Shown in pieces: positions 15,394 to 24,671 of a stretch of 64,000 bases of DNA. The DNA is taken from assembly GCA_964542455.1 (NCBI GenBank), contig CAZIUC010000021.1, positions 1 through 64,000 on the forward strand, written 5' to 3'. The translations under genes and the position numbers were made by a program. Below the pieces are notes generated by a model. It saw only the letters and a list, made by a program, of their open reading frames with translations. It did not search any database and had not been told where the DNA came from. Position 1 is the stretch's first letter. Every line of letters starts with the position of its first letter. The stretch is from PFJX01 sp964542455 (GTDB taxonomy: Bacteria > Pseudomonadota > Gammaproteobacteria > Burkholderiales > Thiobacillaceae).

Positions 15394-16806
15394 TTACTCC
15401 ACCGCGGCCAGGGCATGCGGCCAGGCGGCCTGGAAACGGCGCAAAGTTTCTTCGCGGCCAAGCAAAAACAGGGTCTGGTCGATGGCGGGAGTCTGCGCGG
15501 TTCCGAACAGGACCAAGCGCAGCGGCATGCCGATTTGGCCCATCTTCAGGTTGAACGCCTTGGCGGTGTCCTTGATGAGTTGGCCGATGGCGGGCGCTTC
15601 CCAGGCCACCGTGGCAAGGTCGGCTTGCAGTTGCTCGAAAGCGGGCAGGGCGTCGCGACCGAGTTTGGCCTGAAGTTCCTCGACCGTCGGCAGCGTCTGG
15701 CGGAAGTAGATGTGCAGGGCATCGGCCAGTTCGACGATGCTGCTCACGCGTTCTTTTACCAGCCCGACCAGGGCGGCGAGGTCTGGGCCGCTATTCACGT
15801 CGATGCCTTGCGCCGCCAGGAAAGGCCGCGCCAGTTCCGCCAGGCGGCCGTTGTCGGCTTCCTTGATGTATTGCTGGTTCAGCCAGGTCAGTTTGCCGGC
15901 GTCGAAGCGGGCGGCGGAATGGCTGACATGGCCGACATCGAACCATTCGACGAACTGCTTGAGGTCGAACTTCTCGTCGTCGCCATGGCTCCAGCCCAGG
16001 CGCGCCAGGTAATTGAGCAGCGCCTCCGGCAGGAAACCTTCCTCGCGGTATTGCAGCACCGACACCGCGCCATGCCGCTTCGACAGGCGTTCGCCATCCT
16101 GGCCGAGGATCATCGGCACATGCGCGTAGGTGGGGATGGGCGCGCCCAGGGCGAGCAGGATGTTGATCTGGCGCGGTGTGTTGTTGACGTGGTCGTCACC
16201 ACGAATGACGTGGCTGATGCGCATGTCCCAGTCGTCCACCACCACGCCGAAGTTGTAGGTGGGAATGCCGTCGCCGCGCACGATCACCAGATCGTCCAGC
16301 TCCGCGTTGGCCACGGTGATGGCGCCCTTGATCATGTCGTTGAAAGTGACTTCACCTTGCTGGGGCGTCTTGAAGCGGATCACCGGCGTGACGCCCGCCG
16401 GCGGTGTCGGCAGAACTCGGTCCGCTTCCGGTCGCCAGCGCCCGTCGTAACGCGGCTTCTCGCCGCGCGCCTTCTGCGCCTCGCGCATGACGTCGAGTTC
16501 TTCCTTGCTGGCGTAGCAGTAATAGGCCTGGCCCGCTTCCAGCAACTGGTCCACCACCTCCTTGTAACGCTCCATGCGCTGCATCTGGTAGTAGGGGCCT
16601 TCGTCCCAGTCGATGCCCAGCCATGCCATGCCGTCGAGAATGGCCTGCTCCGAGGCCTGGGTGGAGCGTTCCTGATCGGTATCCTCGATGCGCAGGATGA
16701 ACTCACCCCCCATCTTGCGGGCGTAAGCCCAGGAAAACAGCGCGGTGCGGGCGCCTCCGATGTGCAGGTAGCCGGTGGGGGAAGGGGCGAAACGGGTGCG
16801 GACCAT
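15394..16806 (-). CDS. gltX: Glutamyl-tRNA synthetase
   Basis: A 470-residue class I synthetase that charges tRNA-Glu. The HIGH motif appears as FAPSPTGYLHIGGARTALF and the KMSKS motif as ERLSKRHGAVSV; EDTDQERST and the WGxxLDWDEGP-like WLGIDWDEGPYY are also present. Length matches bacterial GluRS (about 465-475). It is divergent from tRNA-Val, with both promoters in the 100 bases between. A single gltX with no gatCAB in the window does not settle whether it also charges tRNA-Gln. Confidence 0.97.
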   Translation of the reverse strand: MVRTRFAPSPTGYLHIGGARTALFSWAYARKMGGEFILRIEDTDQERSTQASEQAILDGMAWLGIDWDEGPYYQMQRMERYKEVVDQLLEAGQAYYCYASKEELDVMREAQKARGEKPRYDGRWRPEADRVLPTPPAGVTPVIRFKTPQQGEVTFNDMIKGAITVANAELDDLVIVRGDGIPTYNFGVVVDDWDMRISHVIRGDDHVNNTPRQINILLALGAPIPTYAHVPMILGQDGERLSKRHGAVSVLQYREEGFLPEALLNYLARLGWSHGDDEKFDLKQFVEWFDVGHVSHSAARFDAGKLTWLNQQYIKEADNGRLAELARPFLAAQGIDVNSGPDLAALVGLVKERVSSIVELADALHIYFRQTLPTVEELQAKLGRDALPAFEQLQADLATVAWEAPAIGQLIKDTAKAFNLKMGQIGMPLRLVLFGTAQTPAIDQTLFLLGREETLRRFQAAWPHALAAVE

Positions 16807-16865
16807 GATCTGTGCGTCGGGTACGAAAGGCCGCGATTCTACTAGCCCGGCGGCGAAAAAAGCCT

Positions 16866-16894
16866 TTGACCGCGGCGCCCCGCCTTCGTAGAAT
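16866..16894 (+). promoter_or_regulatory. Sigma-70 promoter of tRNA-Val
   Basis: TTGACC at 16866-16871 and TAGAAT at 16889-16894 are separated by 17 bases and followed by a GC-rich stretch before the tRNA at 16907, as expected for a stable-RNA promoter. Confidence 0.8.
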
Positions 16895-16906
16895 GCGCGC
16901 CGCTTT

Positions 16907-16981
16907 GGGCAGTTAGCTCAGTGGTAGAGCATCGCCTTCACACGGCGGGGGTCGGTGGTTCGAAACCACTACTGCCCACCA
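16907..16981 (+). tRNA. tRNA-Val (anticodon CAC)
   Basis: A complete 75-base cloverleaf with CCA encoded at 16979-16981. The acceptor arm GGGCAGT pairs with ACTGCCC, the D-arm is GCTC/GAGC, the anticodon stem is TCGCC/GGCGG with loop TTCACAC, and the T-arm is GGTGG-TTCGAAA-CCACT. The anticodon at positions 34-36 is CAC, which reads GUG valine codons. Confidence 0.97.
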
Positions 16982-17283
16982 AAGTTACCTTGAAGAATCA
17001 GCCGGTTACGCAATGTGCCCGCTGGTTCTTTTGCTTTCTGCTTCCCGTTGCTCTGCTTCGACCGGGTCTACCAGCCCGCCGGCTTTTTCCATTTTTGGTT
17101 CACGATAAAGCCATGAGCTGAGTGGTAAATTCCCGGCAGGGAATACAGCTGAAAGCGATCATTGGCGAAAGACTCGGGATAAGGGCCGCCAGCTTTCCAG
17201 AAGTATTGCATCGCCTCTTCATGATTCCCACCCAGGCCCGTCCCACGCGGGTTTCGCCTACGCTACCGTGATGGGCCCGATTC
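16982..17283. terminator. tRNA-Val terminator and gene-free stretch
   Basis: A stem of AGAATCAGCCGG (16994-17005) with CCCGCTGGTTCT (17018-17029), one mismatch, followed by TTTTGCTTT, is a likely rho-independent terminator for the tRNA. The remaining 250 bases before the histidine kinase hold no gene and no clear promoter. Confidence 0.6.
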
Positions 17284-20200
17284 ATGAAGATGACCACGCT
17301 CAGCAACCTTCCGGCCCGGCAGCAATACCGCTCGTCGCTATTCGCGTTGCTTGCCATGCTGTTGGTGTTCGCCACGGAACAGGTGGTCGAGCACTATGCT
17401 CGCGTGAGTGATCTCGAGCAGGAGAAAGCCGCCGTTCTCAATACGTTGTCCACTTTGCGGGCACGGCTGGAAGGCGTGGTCAACGCCAATCTGTTGCTGG
17501 TCAATGGCTTGACCGCCGTGATTTCGGCACAGCCTGACATCGATCAGGCCGACTTTGCCCGCATCGCGGGTGGGCTGGTCAACGAGCGCCACGCTCTACG
17601 TAATATCGCCGGCGCGCCGAATATGGTGGTTTCCCTGATGTACCCCCTTGCCGGCAATGAAGCGGCGATCGGGCTGAATTATCTGACTCATCCAACGCAG
17701 AGCGCGGCCGCTCGGCGTGTCATGGAAACCGGCCAGGCGGTGGTGGCGGGGCCGCTTCCCCTGGTGCAGGGCGGGATCGGTATCGTCGCGCGGCAACCGG
17801 TCTTTGTGCCCGCCGAGCAGCCCGGCGGAAAGCCGCGTTTCTGGGGGCTGGTTTCCGCCGTACTCGATGTCGATTTACTTTACCGCCAGGCCGGTCTTGG
17901 CGAAGTGGTCCCAGGCCTGCGTCTGGCGATACGAGGTGGCGATGGTATGGGTGCCCAGGGTCCGGTGTTTTATGGCGATGCGCGCGTGTTCGATAGCGAT
18001 CCGGTCAGTGAAACCATTACGCTGCCCGGTAGCGCCTGGCAATTCGCCGCACTGCCTGTGGCGGGTTGGGGGCAGGCCAGCCTTACGCTCTGGATGATTC
18101 GCTTGTTTGGCTTGTCGGTCGCGTTGGTGGCCGGGGTGCTGGCCTATTTTCTGGCGCGCGGCAGTCAGGCGCTCGCCAGCAGCCAGGTAAGCCTGCGGAC
18201 TCTGTTGAACACCATTCCCGACCTGGTCTGGCTGAAAAGCCCAGACGGCGTTTATCTCGCCTGCAACCCCCGTTTCGAGCAGTTCTTCGGGGCCGGCGAG
18301 GCGGACATCCTGGGCAAGACCGACCACGACTTCGTGCCCGCCGAACTGGCCGATGCCTTCCGTGAGAAGGACCGTGCCGCCATCGCGGTCGGCGGTCCCA
18401 GCGTCAACGAGGAATGGGTCGGTTTCGCCAGTGATGGACACCGGGAATTGTTGGAAACCATCAACGCACCGGTATACGACGACAATGGCCACCTGCTCGG
18501 GGTGCTGGGGGTCGCCCGCGACATCACCGAGCGCAAGCAGACCGAAGCGGCGCTTATGGAGAGTGAAGCAAGGTTGCGGCTGTTCATCGAGTATGCGCCG
18601 GCCGCCCTGGCCATGTTCGACCGCGAGATGCGCTATCTGGCGGTCAGCCGCCGCTGGCTGACCGTTTATCAACTGGAAAACGGCGACATTCTCGGCCGCT
18701 CGCATTACGAAATGTTTCCGGAGATTCCGCAACGCTGGAAAGACATCCATCGCCGTGGCCTGGCCGGCGAGGTGGCGCGAGCCGACGAGGATCGCTTCGA
18801 ACGGGAAGATGGCAGCGTGCAGTGGCTGCGCTGGGAAGTGCGGCCCTGGCATGCGGTCGATGGCGCCGTGGGGGGCATCGTCATCTTCTTCGAGGACATC
18901 AGCGAACGCAAAGTCGCTGAACAGGCGTTGCGCGAAAGCGAGACCCGCTATCGCTCACTGCTCGAAATGGCCCCCTTCCCCGCCGTGCTGTCGCGGGTGC
19001 GGGATGGCATTCTGCTGTACGGCAATCACCGCGCTGAAATTCAGTATGGAATCAAGCGCGAAGTGGGTATCGGCCAACCCGCCGACAACTTTTACGAAAC
19101 CCCCGAGGATCGCGCTCGTTTCGTCGAGGTGATGCGGAAACAGGGCCATGTCGAGGACCTCGAAGTGCGCATGCGGAGCATGGACGGGCACCCGTTTTGG
19201 GCACTCATTTCCGCGTCGATGGTGGAGTTTGATCATGAACCGGCGATCTTCGCCGCCATCAACGACATCTCCGCGCGGAAAAAAGTGGAAGCCGCGCTTC
19301 AGGAGCAGGAGGAATTTTTCCGCCTGATCGCGGAAAGCATGGGCGACCTGGTGGCGGTGCTCGATCTGAATGGACGCCGGCTATACAGCAGCCCCTCCTA
19401 TCGCGGCTTGTTCGGAGATATCGATGCCTTGAAGGGGACCGATTCCTTTGCGGAAATTCACCCGGAGGATCGGGATCGGGTTCGCCAGGTATTCCGCGAA
19501 ACCATCGCGACCGGCAATGGCCAGCGAGTCACCTTCCGCTTCGTGTTGCGCAATGGTGACGTGCGCGACATGGAATCACAGGGTGGGGTGATACGCGGCG
19601 CGGATGGCGCTGTGCAAAGGGTGGTCGTGGTTTCTCGCGACATCACCGAACGGCGCCGCCTGGAAAACGAAATCCACCAACTCAATGTCGACCTGGAGGC
19701 GCGCGTGCGTCTACGCACGGCCGAGTTGGCCAACGCCAACAAGGAGCTGGAAACCTTCACCTATTCCGTTTCCCACGACCTGAAAGCGCCCCTGCGCGGG
19801 ATTGACGGCTACAGCCGCCTGCTGCTGGAAGACCATCTGGAGCAACTGGATGAGGAGGGGCGTTTGTTCCTCGGCAACGTGCGCCATGGCGTCGATCAGA
19901 TGAACGAATTGATCGAGGACTTGCTGGCCTATTCCCGCATGGAGCGGCGTGATCTGCGCGGCGTGCCCCTGGACCTGGCGCGCCAGGTGGCGGCTGTGCT
20001 GGCGGAGCGCCAGGAGGAAATTCAGGCGGCGGGCATGCGGGTTCAGGTCGATCTGGACGCACTTGACGTTCAGGGCCGGGAGATCACCCCCGCTGTTGCG
20101 GCAAGTGAATCAACTCCTCCCCACCCCCCTTTGAAAAAGGCGCTTTTACCGTTAACTGGTGATGTGACAGAAAGCGCCCGAGGGAGTGTCCTCCCCCTTT

Positions 20201-20673
20201 CCCAAAGGGGGAATGAGGGGTACCGAAGGGTAGGAGCTTCATCAGATTTAGCGACGTTTGCCTGTGCAGCCGTCTCGGAAATCCCCCCTGGCCCCCCTTT
20301 GATAAAGGGGGGGGCAGGTCTCGCGGTCACCGTTCGCGCCGACCCGGATGGACTGGCGATGGTGCTGCGCAACCTGATCGACAACGCGCTCAAATTCAGC
20401 CGCGATAGCCAGCCACCGATCCTGGTCATCAGTGCAACTCTTAAGGATAAAACGGTTATTCTGGCCATCCAGGACAACGGGGTCGGCTTCGACATGCAAT
20501 TCCACGATCGCATTTTCGACATCTTCCAACGCCTGCAACGGGCCGAGGACTACCCCGGAACCGGGGTCGGCCTGGCTATCGTGCGCAAGGCCATGCAGCG
20601 CATGGGCGGTCGGGCCTGGGCGGAAAGCGTGCCGGGCCAGGGCGCGACCTTCTATCTGGAGTTGCCGCGATGA
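17284..20673 (+). CDS. CHASE-PAS hybrid-less sensor histidine kinase with in-frame repeat insertion
   Basis: An 1129-residue membrane kinase. TM1 is at about residues 19-34, a periplasmic CHASE domain at about 60-250 (LEGVVNANLLLVNGLTAVIS), TM2 at about 275-293. Four PAS/PAC units follow (each ending DITERK, DISERK, DISARK, DITERRR). The H-box is FTYSVSHDLKAPLRGI (His near 832), the N-box LRNLIDNALKFS, G1 DNGVGFD, G2 GTGVGLAIV. About 65 residues (944-1009) between H-box and N-box are foreign: they read PPHPPLKKALLP, YRRVGASSD and PPGPPLIKGGAG and are encoded by family C-type repeat DNA. The insertion keeps the frame and lies at the start of the ATPase domain. The stop overlaps the response regulator gene. 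Confidence 0.92.
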   Translation: MKMTTLSNLPARQQYRSSLFALLAMLLVFATEQVVEHYARVSDLEQEKAAVLNTLSTLRARLEGVVNANLLLVNGLTAVISAQPDIDQADFARIAGGLVNERHALRNIAGAPNMVVSLMYPLAGNEAAIGLNYLTHPTQSAAARRVMETGQAVVAGPLPLVQGGIGIVARQPVFVPAEQPGGKPRFWGLVSAVLDVDLLYRQAGLGEVVPGLRLAIRGGDGMGAQGPVFYGDARVFDSDPVSETITLPGSAWQFAALPVAGWGQASLTLWMIRLFGLSVALVAGVLAYFLARGSQALASSQVSLRTLLNTIPDLVWLKSPDGVYLACNPRFEQFFGAGEADILGKTDHDFVPAELADAFREKDRAAIAVGGPSVNEEWVGFASDGHRELLETINAPVYDDNGHLLGVLGVARDITERKQTEAALMESEARLRLFIEYAPAALAMFDREMRYLAVSRRWLTVYQLENGDILGRSHYEMFPEIPQRWKDIHRRGLAGEVARADEDRFEREDGSVQWLRWEVRPWHAVDGAVGGIVIFFEDISERKVAEQALRESETRYRSLLEMAPFPAVLSRVRDGILLYGNHRAEIQYGIKREVGIGQPADNFYETPEDRARFVEVMRKQGHVEDLEVRMRSMDGHPFWALISASMVEFDHEPAIFAAINDISARKKVEAALQEQEEFFRLIAESMGDLVAVLDLNGRRLYSSPSYRGLFGDIDALKGTDSFAEIHPEDRDRVRQVFRETIATGNGQRVTFRFVLRNGDVRDMESQGGVIRGADGAVQRVVVVSRDITERRRLENEIHQLNVDLEARVRLRTAELANANKELETFTYSVSHDLKAPLRGIDGYSRLLLEDHLEQLDEEGRLFLGNVRHGVDQMNELIEDLLAYSRMERRDLRGVPLDLARQVAAVLAERQEEIQAAGMRVQVDLDALDVQGREITPAVAASESTPPHPPLKKALLPLTGDVTESARGSVLPLSQRGNEGYRRVGASSDLATFACAAVSEIPPGPPLIKGGAGLAVTVRADPDGLAMVLRNLIDNALKFSRDSQPPILVISATLKDKTVILAIQDNGVGFDMQFHDRIFDIFQRLQRAEDYPGTGVGLAIVRKAMQRMGGRAWAESVPGQGATFYLELPR
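20110..20316. repeat. Family C repeat composite inside the histidine kinase gene
   Basis: It contains a CCCCCCTTTG start, a block GTTAACTGGTGATGTGACAG...GCGCCCGAGGGAGTG that recurs at 53024-53063, a block matching ACCGAAGGGTAGGAGCTTCATCAG (also in pgeF and at 12939), and a final CCCCCCTTTGATAAAGGGGGG hairpin. About 200 bp are translated in frame. Confidence 0.85.
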
Positions 20674-21101
20674 CCCTCGATCCCAACAATCGGCCCATCC
20701 TGCTGGTGGAAGACAACCCGGTCGATGTGGACCTCACCCTGCGCGCTTTCGCCCGTCGCAAGTTCTCCAACCCCATCGAAGTAGCGCGCGACGGCCAGGA
20801 GGCGTTGGATTGGCTCCCCCGCTGGGAAGCGGGGGAGCCGCTGCCGCTGGTGATCCTGCTGGATTTGAAACTGCCCCGGGTGGATGGCCTGGAAGTGTTG
20901 CGCCGCCTGCGTGAACACCCGGTCAGCCGCGATCTGCCTGTGGTGGTGCTGACGTCCTCCAGAGAGGATGAGGATGTGGCGACCGCCTACCGCCACCATG
21001 CCAATTCTTACATTGTGAAGCCGGTGAACTTCGAGAAGTTCATGGAAGTCGCGGCCCAGATCGAACTGTACTGGTGCCTGCTGAATCACCCGCCCAGATA
21101 A
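20670..21101 (+). CDS. Single-domain response regulator, Rcp1-like
   Basis: A 143-residue receiver protein without output domain. Acidic pocket in LVEDNPVDVDL, phospho-acceptor Asp in ILLDLKLPRVDG, Thr in VVLTSSREDED, Lys in YIVKPVNFEKF. The long beta3-alpha3 region is typical of the Rcp1 family that pairs with bacteriophytochrome-like or PAS kinases. It overlaps the kinase gene by four bases (ATGA), so it is the kinase's likely direct partner. Confidence 0.93.
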   Translation: MTLDPNNRPILLVEDNPVDVDLTLRAFARRKFSNPIEVARDGQEALDWLPRWEAGEPLPLVILLDLKLPRVDGLEVLRRLREHPVSRDLPVVVLTSSREDEDVATAYRHHANSYIVKPVNFEKFMEVAAQIELYWCLLNHPPR

Positions 21102-21105
21102 AGCA

Positions 21106-24100
21106 ATGCGCGTACTCCACGTCGAAGACAACCCGGTCGACGCCGACCTGACGCGGCGGCTGCTTGCCCGCCTGGCTCCTGATATCGGCCTTGAGTCCGC
21201 GCTCAGCCTGGCGGAGGCGCGGGAATGCCTGCGAGACCCCAGGCGTTACGACCTGGCCCTGGTCGATTTGAAGTTGACCGATGGCTCCGGCCTGGAACTG
21301 CTGGCGGAAATTCGCGAACGGCGGTTGCCACTGGCGGTGGTGATGCTTACCGGTTCCGGCGATCAGGAAGCGGCCATCGCCGCCCTTCAGGCGGGGGCCG
21401 ACGACTACCTGACCAAGAGCCACGCAGCCCTGGAACGCTTGCCCGCCACCCTGCGCGATGCCTGGAAGCGCTTTCACGAAGCCAGCGCCCGCCGCGCGCA
21501 TTTCCTGCGCGTGCTCTATGCCGAGCACAACGCCGCCGACGTGGACCTGACGCGGCGCCACCTGGCTCGCCATGCCCCGCACATCCACCTGACCGTGGTG
21601 CCCGATGCGGTTCAGGCCCTGGCCAGCCTGCCCGCCAATAAGCACACACCGGCGGCCTACGATGTGGTGTTGCTGGATTACCGTCTACCCGGTGTGGATG
21701 CCCTGGAAGCGGTCAAAACCCTGCGTGTCGAACGTGGTCTGGATATTCCCATCGTGATCGTGTCCGGCCAGGGAAGTGAGGAGGTGGCGGCGCGGGCCAT
21801 CCACCTCGGCGTCGACGATTACATTTCCAAACACGCGGGTTACCTGCACGAACTGCCGGCGACCCTGGAAAAAGTGCAGCGCCAGACGGAATTGCTGCGC
21901 GAGCGGAGCACCCTGCGGGAAACTTCGCAGCGCCTGGGCTATGTGCTCGCGGCCAGCCCGGTGGTTCTCTATACGCTGCAACTGGCCGACGATACGGCAA
22001 CGCCCACCTGGGTGAGTGGCAACCTCTCACGGTTGCTGGGTTATTCGGTCGAACAGGCGTTGCAAGCCGGCTGGTGGCGCGGCCATCTGCACCCCGACGA
22101 CCGCGTCGCGGCCTTGGCCGTCATGGATACGCTGGCCGGCGCTGGCGAGATCGTGCACGAATACCGCTTTTTTGACGGCAACGGCCGGACCCGCTGGATT
22201 CATGACGAACTGCGCCTTGCACACGACACGGAAGGTCGGGCTGGTGAAGCGATTGGCGCCTGGCGCGACATTACCGATGCCAAGCTGGCCGAGCAGTTGC
22301 GGGAAACCCGGATCGCCGTGCTCGATGGCCTGGTGGCCAACCAGGCGCTGCCCACTGTCCTGATGGAGATCGCCACCCGCCTGGAACTGATACACCCGGA
22401 AATGCGGGTGTCCATCCTGATCCGGGAAACCGGTAACGGGCGCCTTTATACTGGCGCGGCACCCAGTCTGCCGGCATTCTTCAATGCCGCCGTGAATGGG
22501 TTGGAACCCGAAGTCGGCCAGGGTTCCTGTGGCACTTCGGCGGCGCTGGGCGAGGCGGTGATCGTGGCGGATATCAGCAGCCATCCCTACTGGGCGAAAT
22601 ACGCACGGCTCGCCGAACAGGCCGGTTTGCGCGCCTGCTGGTCGATCCCATTCAAGGATGAGGCCGGCCAGGTACTCGGCACATTCGGGATTTATTACGC
22701 GCAACCACGTTCCCCGATTCAGGCCGAGCTTGATCTGATCGGCGAATTTGCCCGCATCGCCGGCCTCGCGGTGACGCGGGTGCGCGCCGATACCGTCCTG
22801 CGCCAGGCGGCGGCGGTGTTCGAGAGCACACGCGAAGGCGTGGTCATCACTGATCTGACGCCGCGCATCCTCACTGTCAACCGCGCCTACACCGAGATCA
22901 CCGGTTACGAAGAAGCGGAAGTGGTGGGACACAGTCCCAGTCTGCTCAAGTCAGGGCGCCAAAATGAAGCCTTCTATCAGGCGCTCTGGGCCAATGTCCG
23001 GGAAACCGGGCACTGGCAGGGCGAAATCTGGAATCGGCGCAAGAACGGCGAGATTTATCCCCAGTTGCTCACCATCAGCAGCGTTTACGATGGGGAAGGC
23101 TTGCCCAGCCACTATGTCGGGGTCATGACCGATATCAGCCAGTTGAAACAGTCCGAAGCGCGGCTGGAACATCTGGCCCACTATGACCCGCTCACCGATC
23201 TGCCTAATCGCCTGTTGTTGCAGTCGCGCCTGGAACACGCGCTGGAACGCGCCGAGCGGCATCGTCAGCGGATTGCCGTGCTGTTCCTCGACCTCGACCG
23301 CTTCAAGGACGTCAATGACAGCCTGGGCCACCCGGTCGGCGACGAACTTCTGGAAGCCCTGGCGCGGCGTCTGGGCGAACGCCTGCGCGAAGATGACACG
23401 CTGGGTCGCCTGGGTGGCGACGAATTCCTGGTCTTGCTGGAAAATCTCGAGCGCCCGGAAGATGCGGCTGGAGTCGCCAAGACTCTGCTCCAGTTGCTGG
23501 AACAACCCTTCTCCCTGCCCAGCGGCCACGAGGTCTATGTCGGCGCCAGCATCGGCATCAGCCTCTATCCGGACGATGGCCTGGACGTCACCGAACTGAT
23601 CAAGAACGCCGACGTGGCCATGTACCTGTCCAAGGAACAGGGGCGCAATACCGCCAGCTTCTATACACCCACTCTGACTGTGGCGGCGAACGAGCGCCTG
23701 GACATGGAGGCCCGCCTGCGCCGGGCACTGGCCAAGGACGAATTCGTGCTGCATTACCAGCCGCAGTTGGACATCCAAAGCGGCGTCCTGATCGGCTGCG
23801 AAGCGCTGGTGCGCTGGAACTCGCCCGAGGAGGGCATGATTTCCCCGCTCCGTTTCATCCCCCTGGCGGAAGCAACCGGCCTCATCGTGACCCTGGGGGA
23901 ATGGGTGCTGCGCACCGCCTGCGCCCAGGCCAAGGCCTGGCTGGATGCGGGAATGCCGCCCCTGCTCATGTCGGTCAACCTGTCCGGCCGCCAGTTGCAG
24001 CAGCGCGATATCGTGCAGCGTGTGGCCGCGGTATTGGCGGAAACCGGTTTGCCCGCGGATCGCCTGAAACTGGAACTGACCGAAAGCATGATCATGGGGC

Positions 24101-24456
24101 GCGGCGAACAGGCGGTGGAATTGCTGCTTGCCCTCAAAGCGCTGGGCTTGCACCTGTCGATCGACGACTTCGGCACCGGCTATTCCTCACTCGCCTATCT
24201 GAAGCGTTTCCCCATCGACGAACTCAAGATCGACCAGGGTTTCGTGCGCGACATTCCGCACGATCTGAACGATACGGAGATCGCCGCCGCCATCATCGCC
24301 ATGGCGCGCAATCTGAATCTGAAAGTCATGGCGGAGGGGGTGGAAACCCCCGAACAACTGGATTTCCTCAGGCGCCAGGGCTGCCACGCCTATCAGGGCT
24401 ATCTGTTCAGCCGCCCCGTGCCCGCCGACGAGTTCGTCCAGATGCTGAAGGCGTAG
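21106..24456 (+). CDS. REC-REC-PAS-GAF-PAS-GGDEF-EAL cyclic-di-GMP protein
   Basis: An 1116-residue protein. Two receiver domains (about 1-125 and 135-262, phospho-Asp in LVDLKLTDG and LLDYRLPGVD), PAS (270-395), GAF (405-560, FKDEAGQVLGTFGIYY), PAS (565-680), GGDEF (690-850, motif LGGDEFLVLL intact) and EAL (865-1112, EALVRW, LELTESM, DDFGTGYSS). Both catalytic motifs look intact, so it could make and break c-di-GMP. It begins four bases after the receiver gene and completes a three-gene kinase/receiver/second-messenger operon. Its TAG stop is the first part of a degenerate family B repeat. Confidence 0.94.
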   Translation: MRVLHVEDNPVDADLTRRLLARLAPDIGLESALSLAEARECLRDPRRYDLALVDLKLTDGSGLELLAEIRERRLPLAVVMLTGSGDQEAAIAALQAGADDYLTKSHAALERLPATLRDAWKRFHEASARRAHFLRVLYAEHNAADVDLTRRHLARHAPHIHLTVVPDAVQALASLPANKHTPAAYDVVLLDYRLPGVDALEAVKTLRVERGLDIPIVIVSGQGSEEVAARAIHLGVDDYISKHAGYLHELPATLEKVQRQTELLRERSTLRETSQRLGYVLAASPVVLYTLQLADDTATPTWVSGNLSRLLGYSVEQALQAGWWRGHLHPDDRVAALAVMDTLAGAGEIVHEYRFFDGNGRTRWIHDELRLAHDTEGRAGEAIGAWRDITDAKLAEQLRETRIAVLDGLVANQALPTVLMEIATRLELIHPEMRVSILIRETGNGRLYTGAAPSLPAFFNAAVNGLEPEVGQGSCGTSAALGEAVIVADISSHPYWAKYARLAEQAGLRACWSIPFKDEAGQVLGTFGIYYAQPRSPIQAELDLIGEFARIAGLAVTRVRADTVLRQAAAVFESTREGVVITDLTPRILTVNRAYTEITGYEEAEVVGHSPSLLKSGRQNEAFYQALWANVRETGHWQGEIWNRRKNGEIYPQLLTISSVYDGEGLPSHYVGVMTDISQLKQSEARLEHLAHYDPLTDLPNRLLLQSRLEHALERAERHRQRIAVLFLDLDRFKDVNDSLGHPVGDELLEALARRLGERLREDDTLGRLGGDEFLVLLENLERPEDAAGVAKTLLQLLEQPFSLPSGHEVYVGASIGISLYPDDGLDVTELIKNADVAMYLSKEQGRNTASFYTPTLTVAANERLDMEARLRRALAKDEFVLHYQPQLDIQSGVLIGCEALVRWNSPEEGMISPLRFIPLAEATGLIVTLGEWVLRTACAQAKAWLDAGMPPLLMSVNLSGRQLQQRDIVQRVAAVLAETGLPADRLKLELTESMIMGRGEQAVELLLALKALGLHLSIDDFGTGYSSLAYLKRFPIDELKIDQGFVRDIPHDLNDTEIAAAIIAMARNLNLKVMAEGVETPEQLDFLRRQGCHAYQGYLFSRPVPADEFVQMLKA

Positions 24457-24555
24457 CTCAGGTTGCAGTTTCATCGTTACCTGACGATCCACAGGCAATT
24501 TTTTAGATTGATGGAATGATCGCCAGGTAGCGGCTATCGCCGCAACCTGGCCTAC
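24453..24555. repeat. Dispersed palindromic repeat, family B
   Basis: It starts GTAGCTCAGGTTGC and ends GCAACCTGGCCTAC, with inner TTACCTGACG / CCAGGTAGC arms. The first TAG is the stop codon of the GGDEF-EAL gene. Confidence 0.8.
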
Positions 24556-24671
24556 TTTCCCAATACCCTACCGTCCATGTTGCAACCGCACAATTAGCCG
24601 GATAGGGTTTTTCTATCCACGTTAGAATCCACGCCGGGGGAGGAAGCGATCCTTTCTTCAGGAGACTTCCA

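Noticed and set aside
17107..17283. Possible small gene or regulatory RNA upstream of the histidine kinase
   Set aside because: No start with a ribosome site and no stable fold beyond the tRNA terminator.
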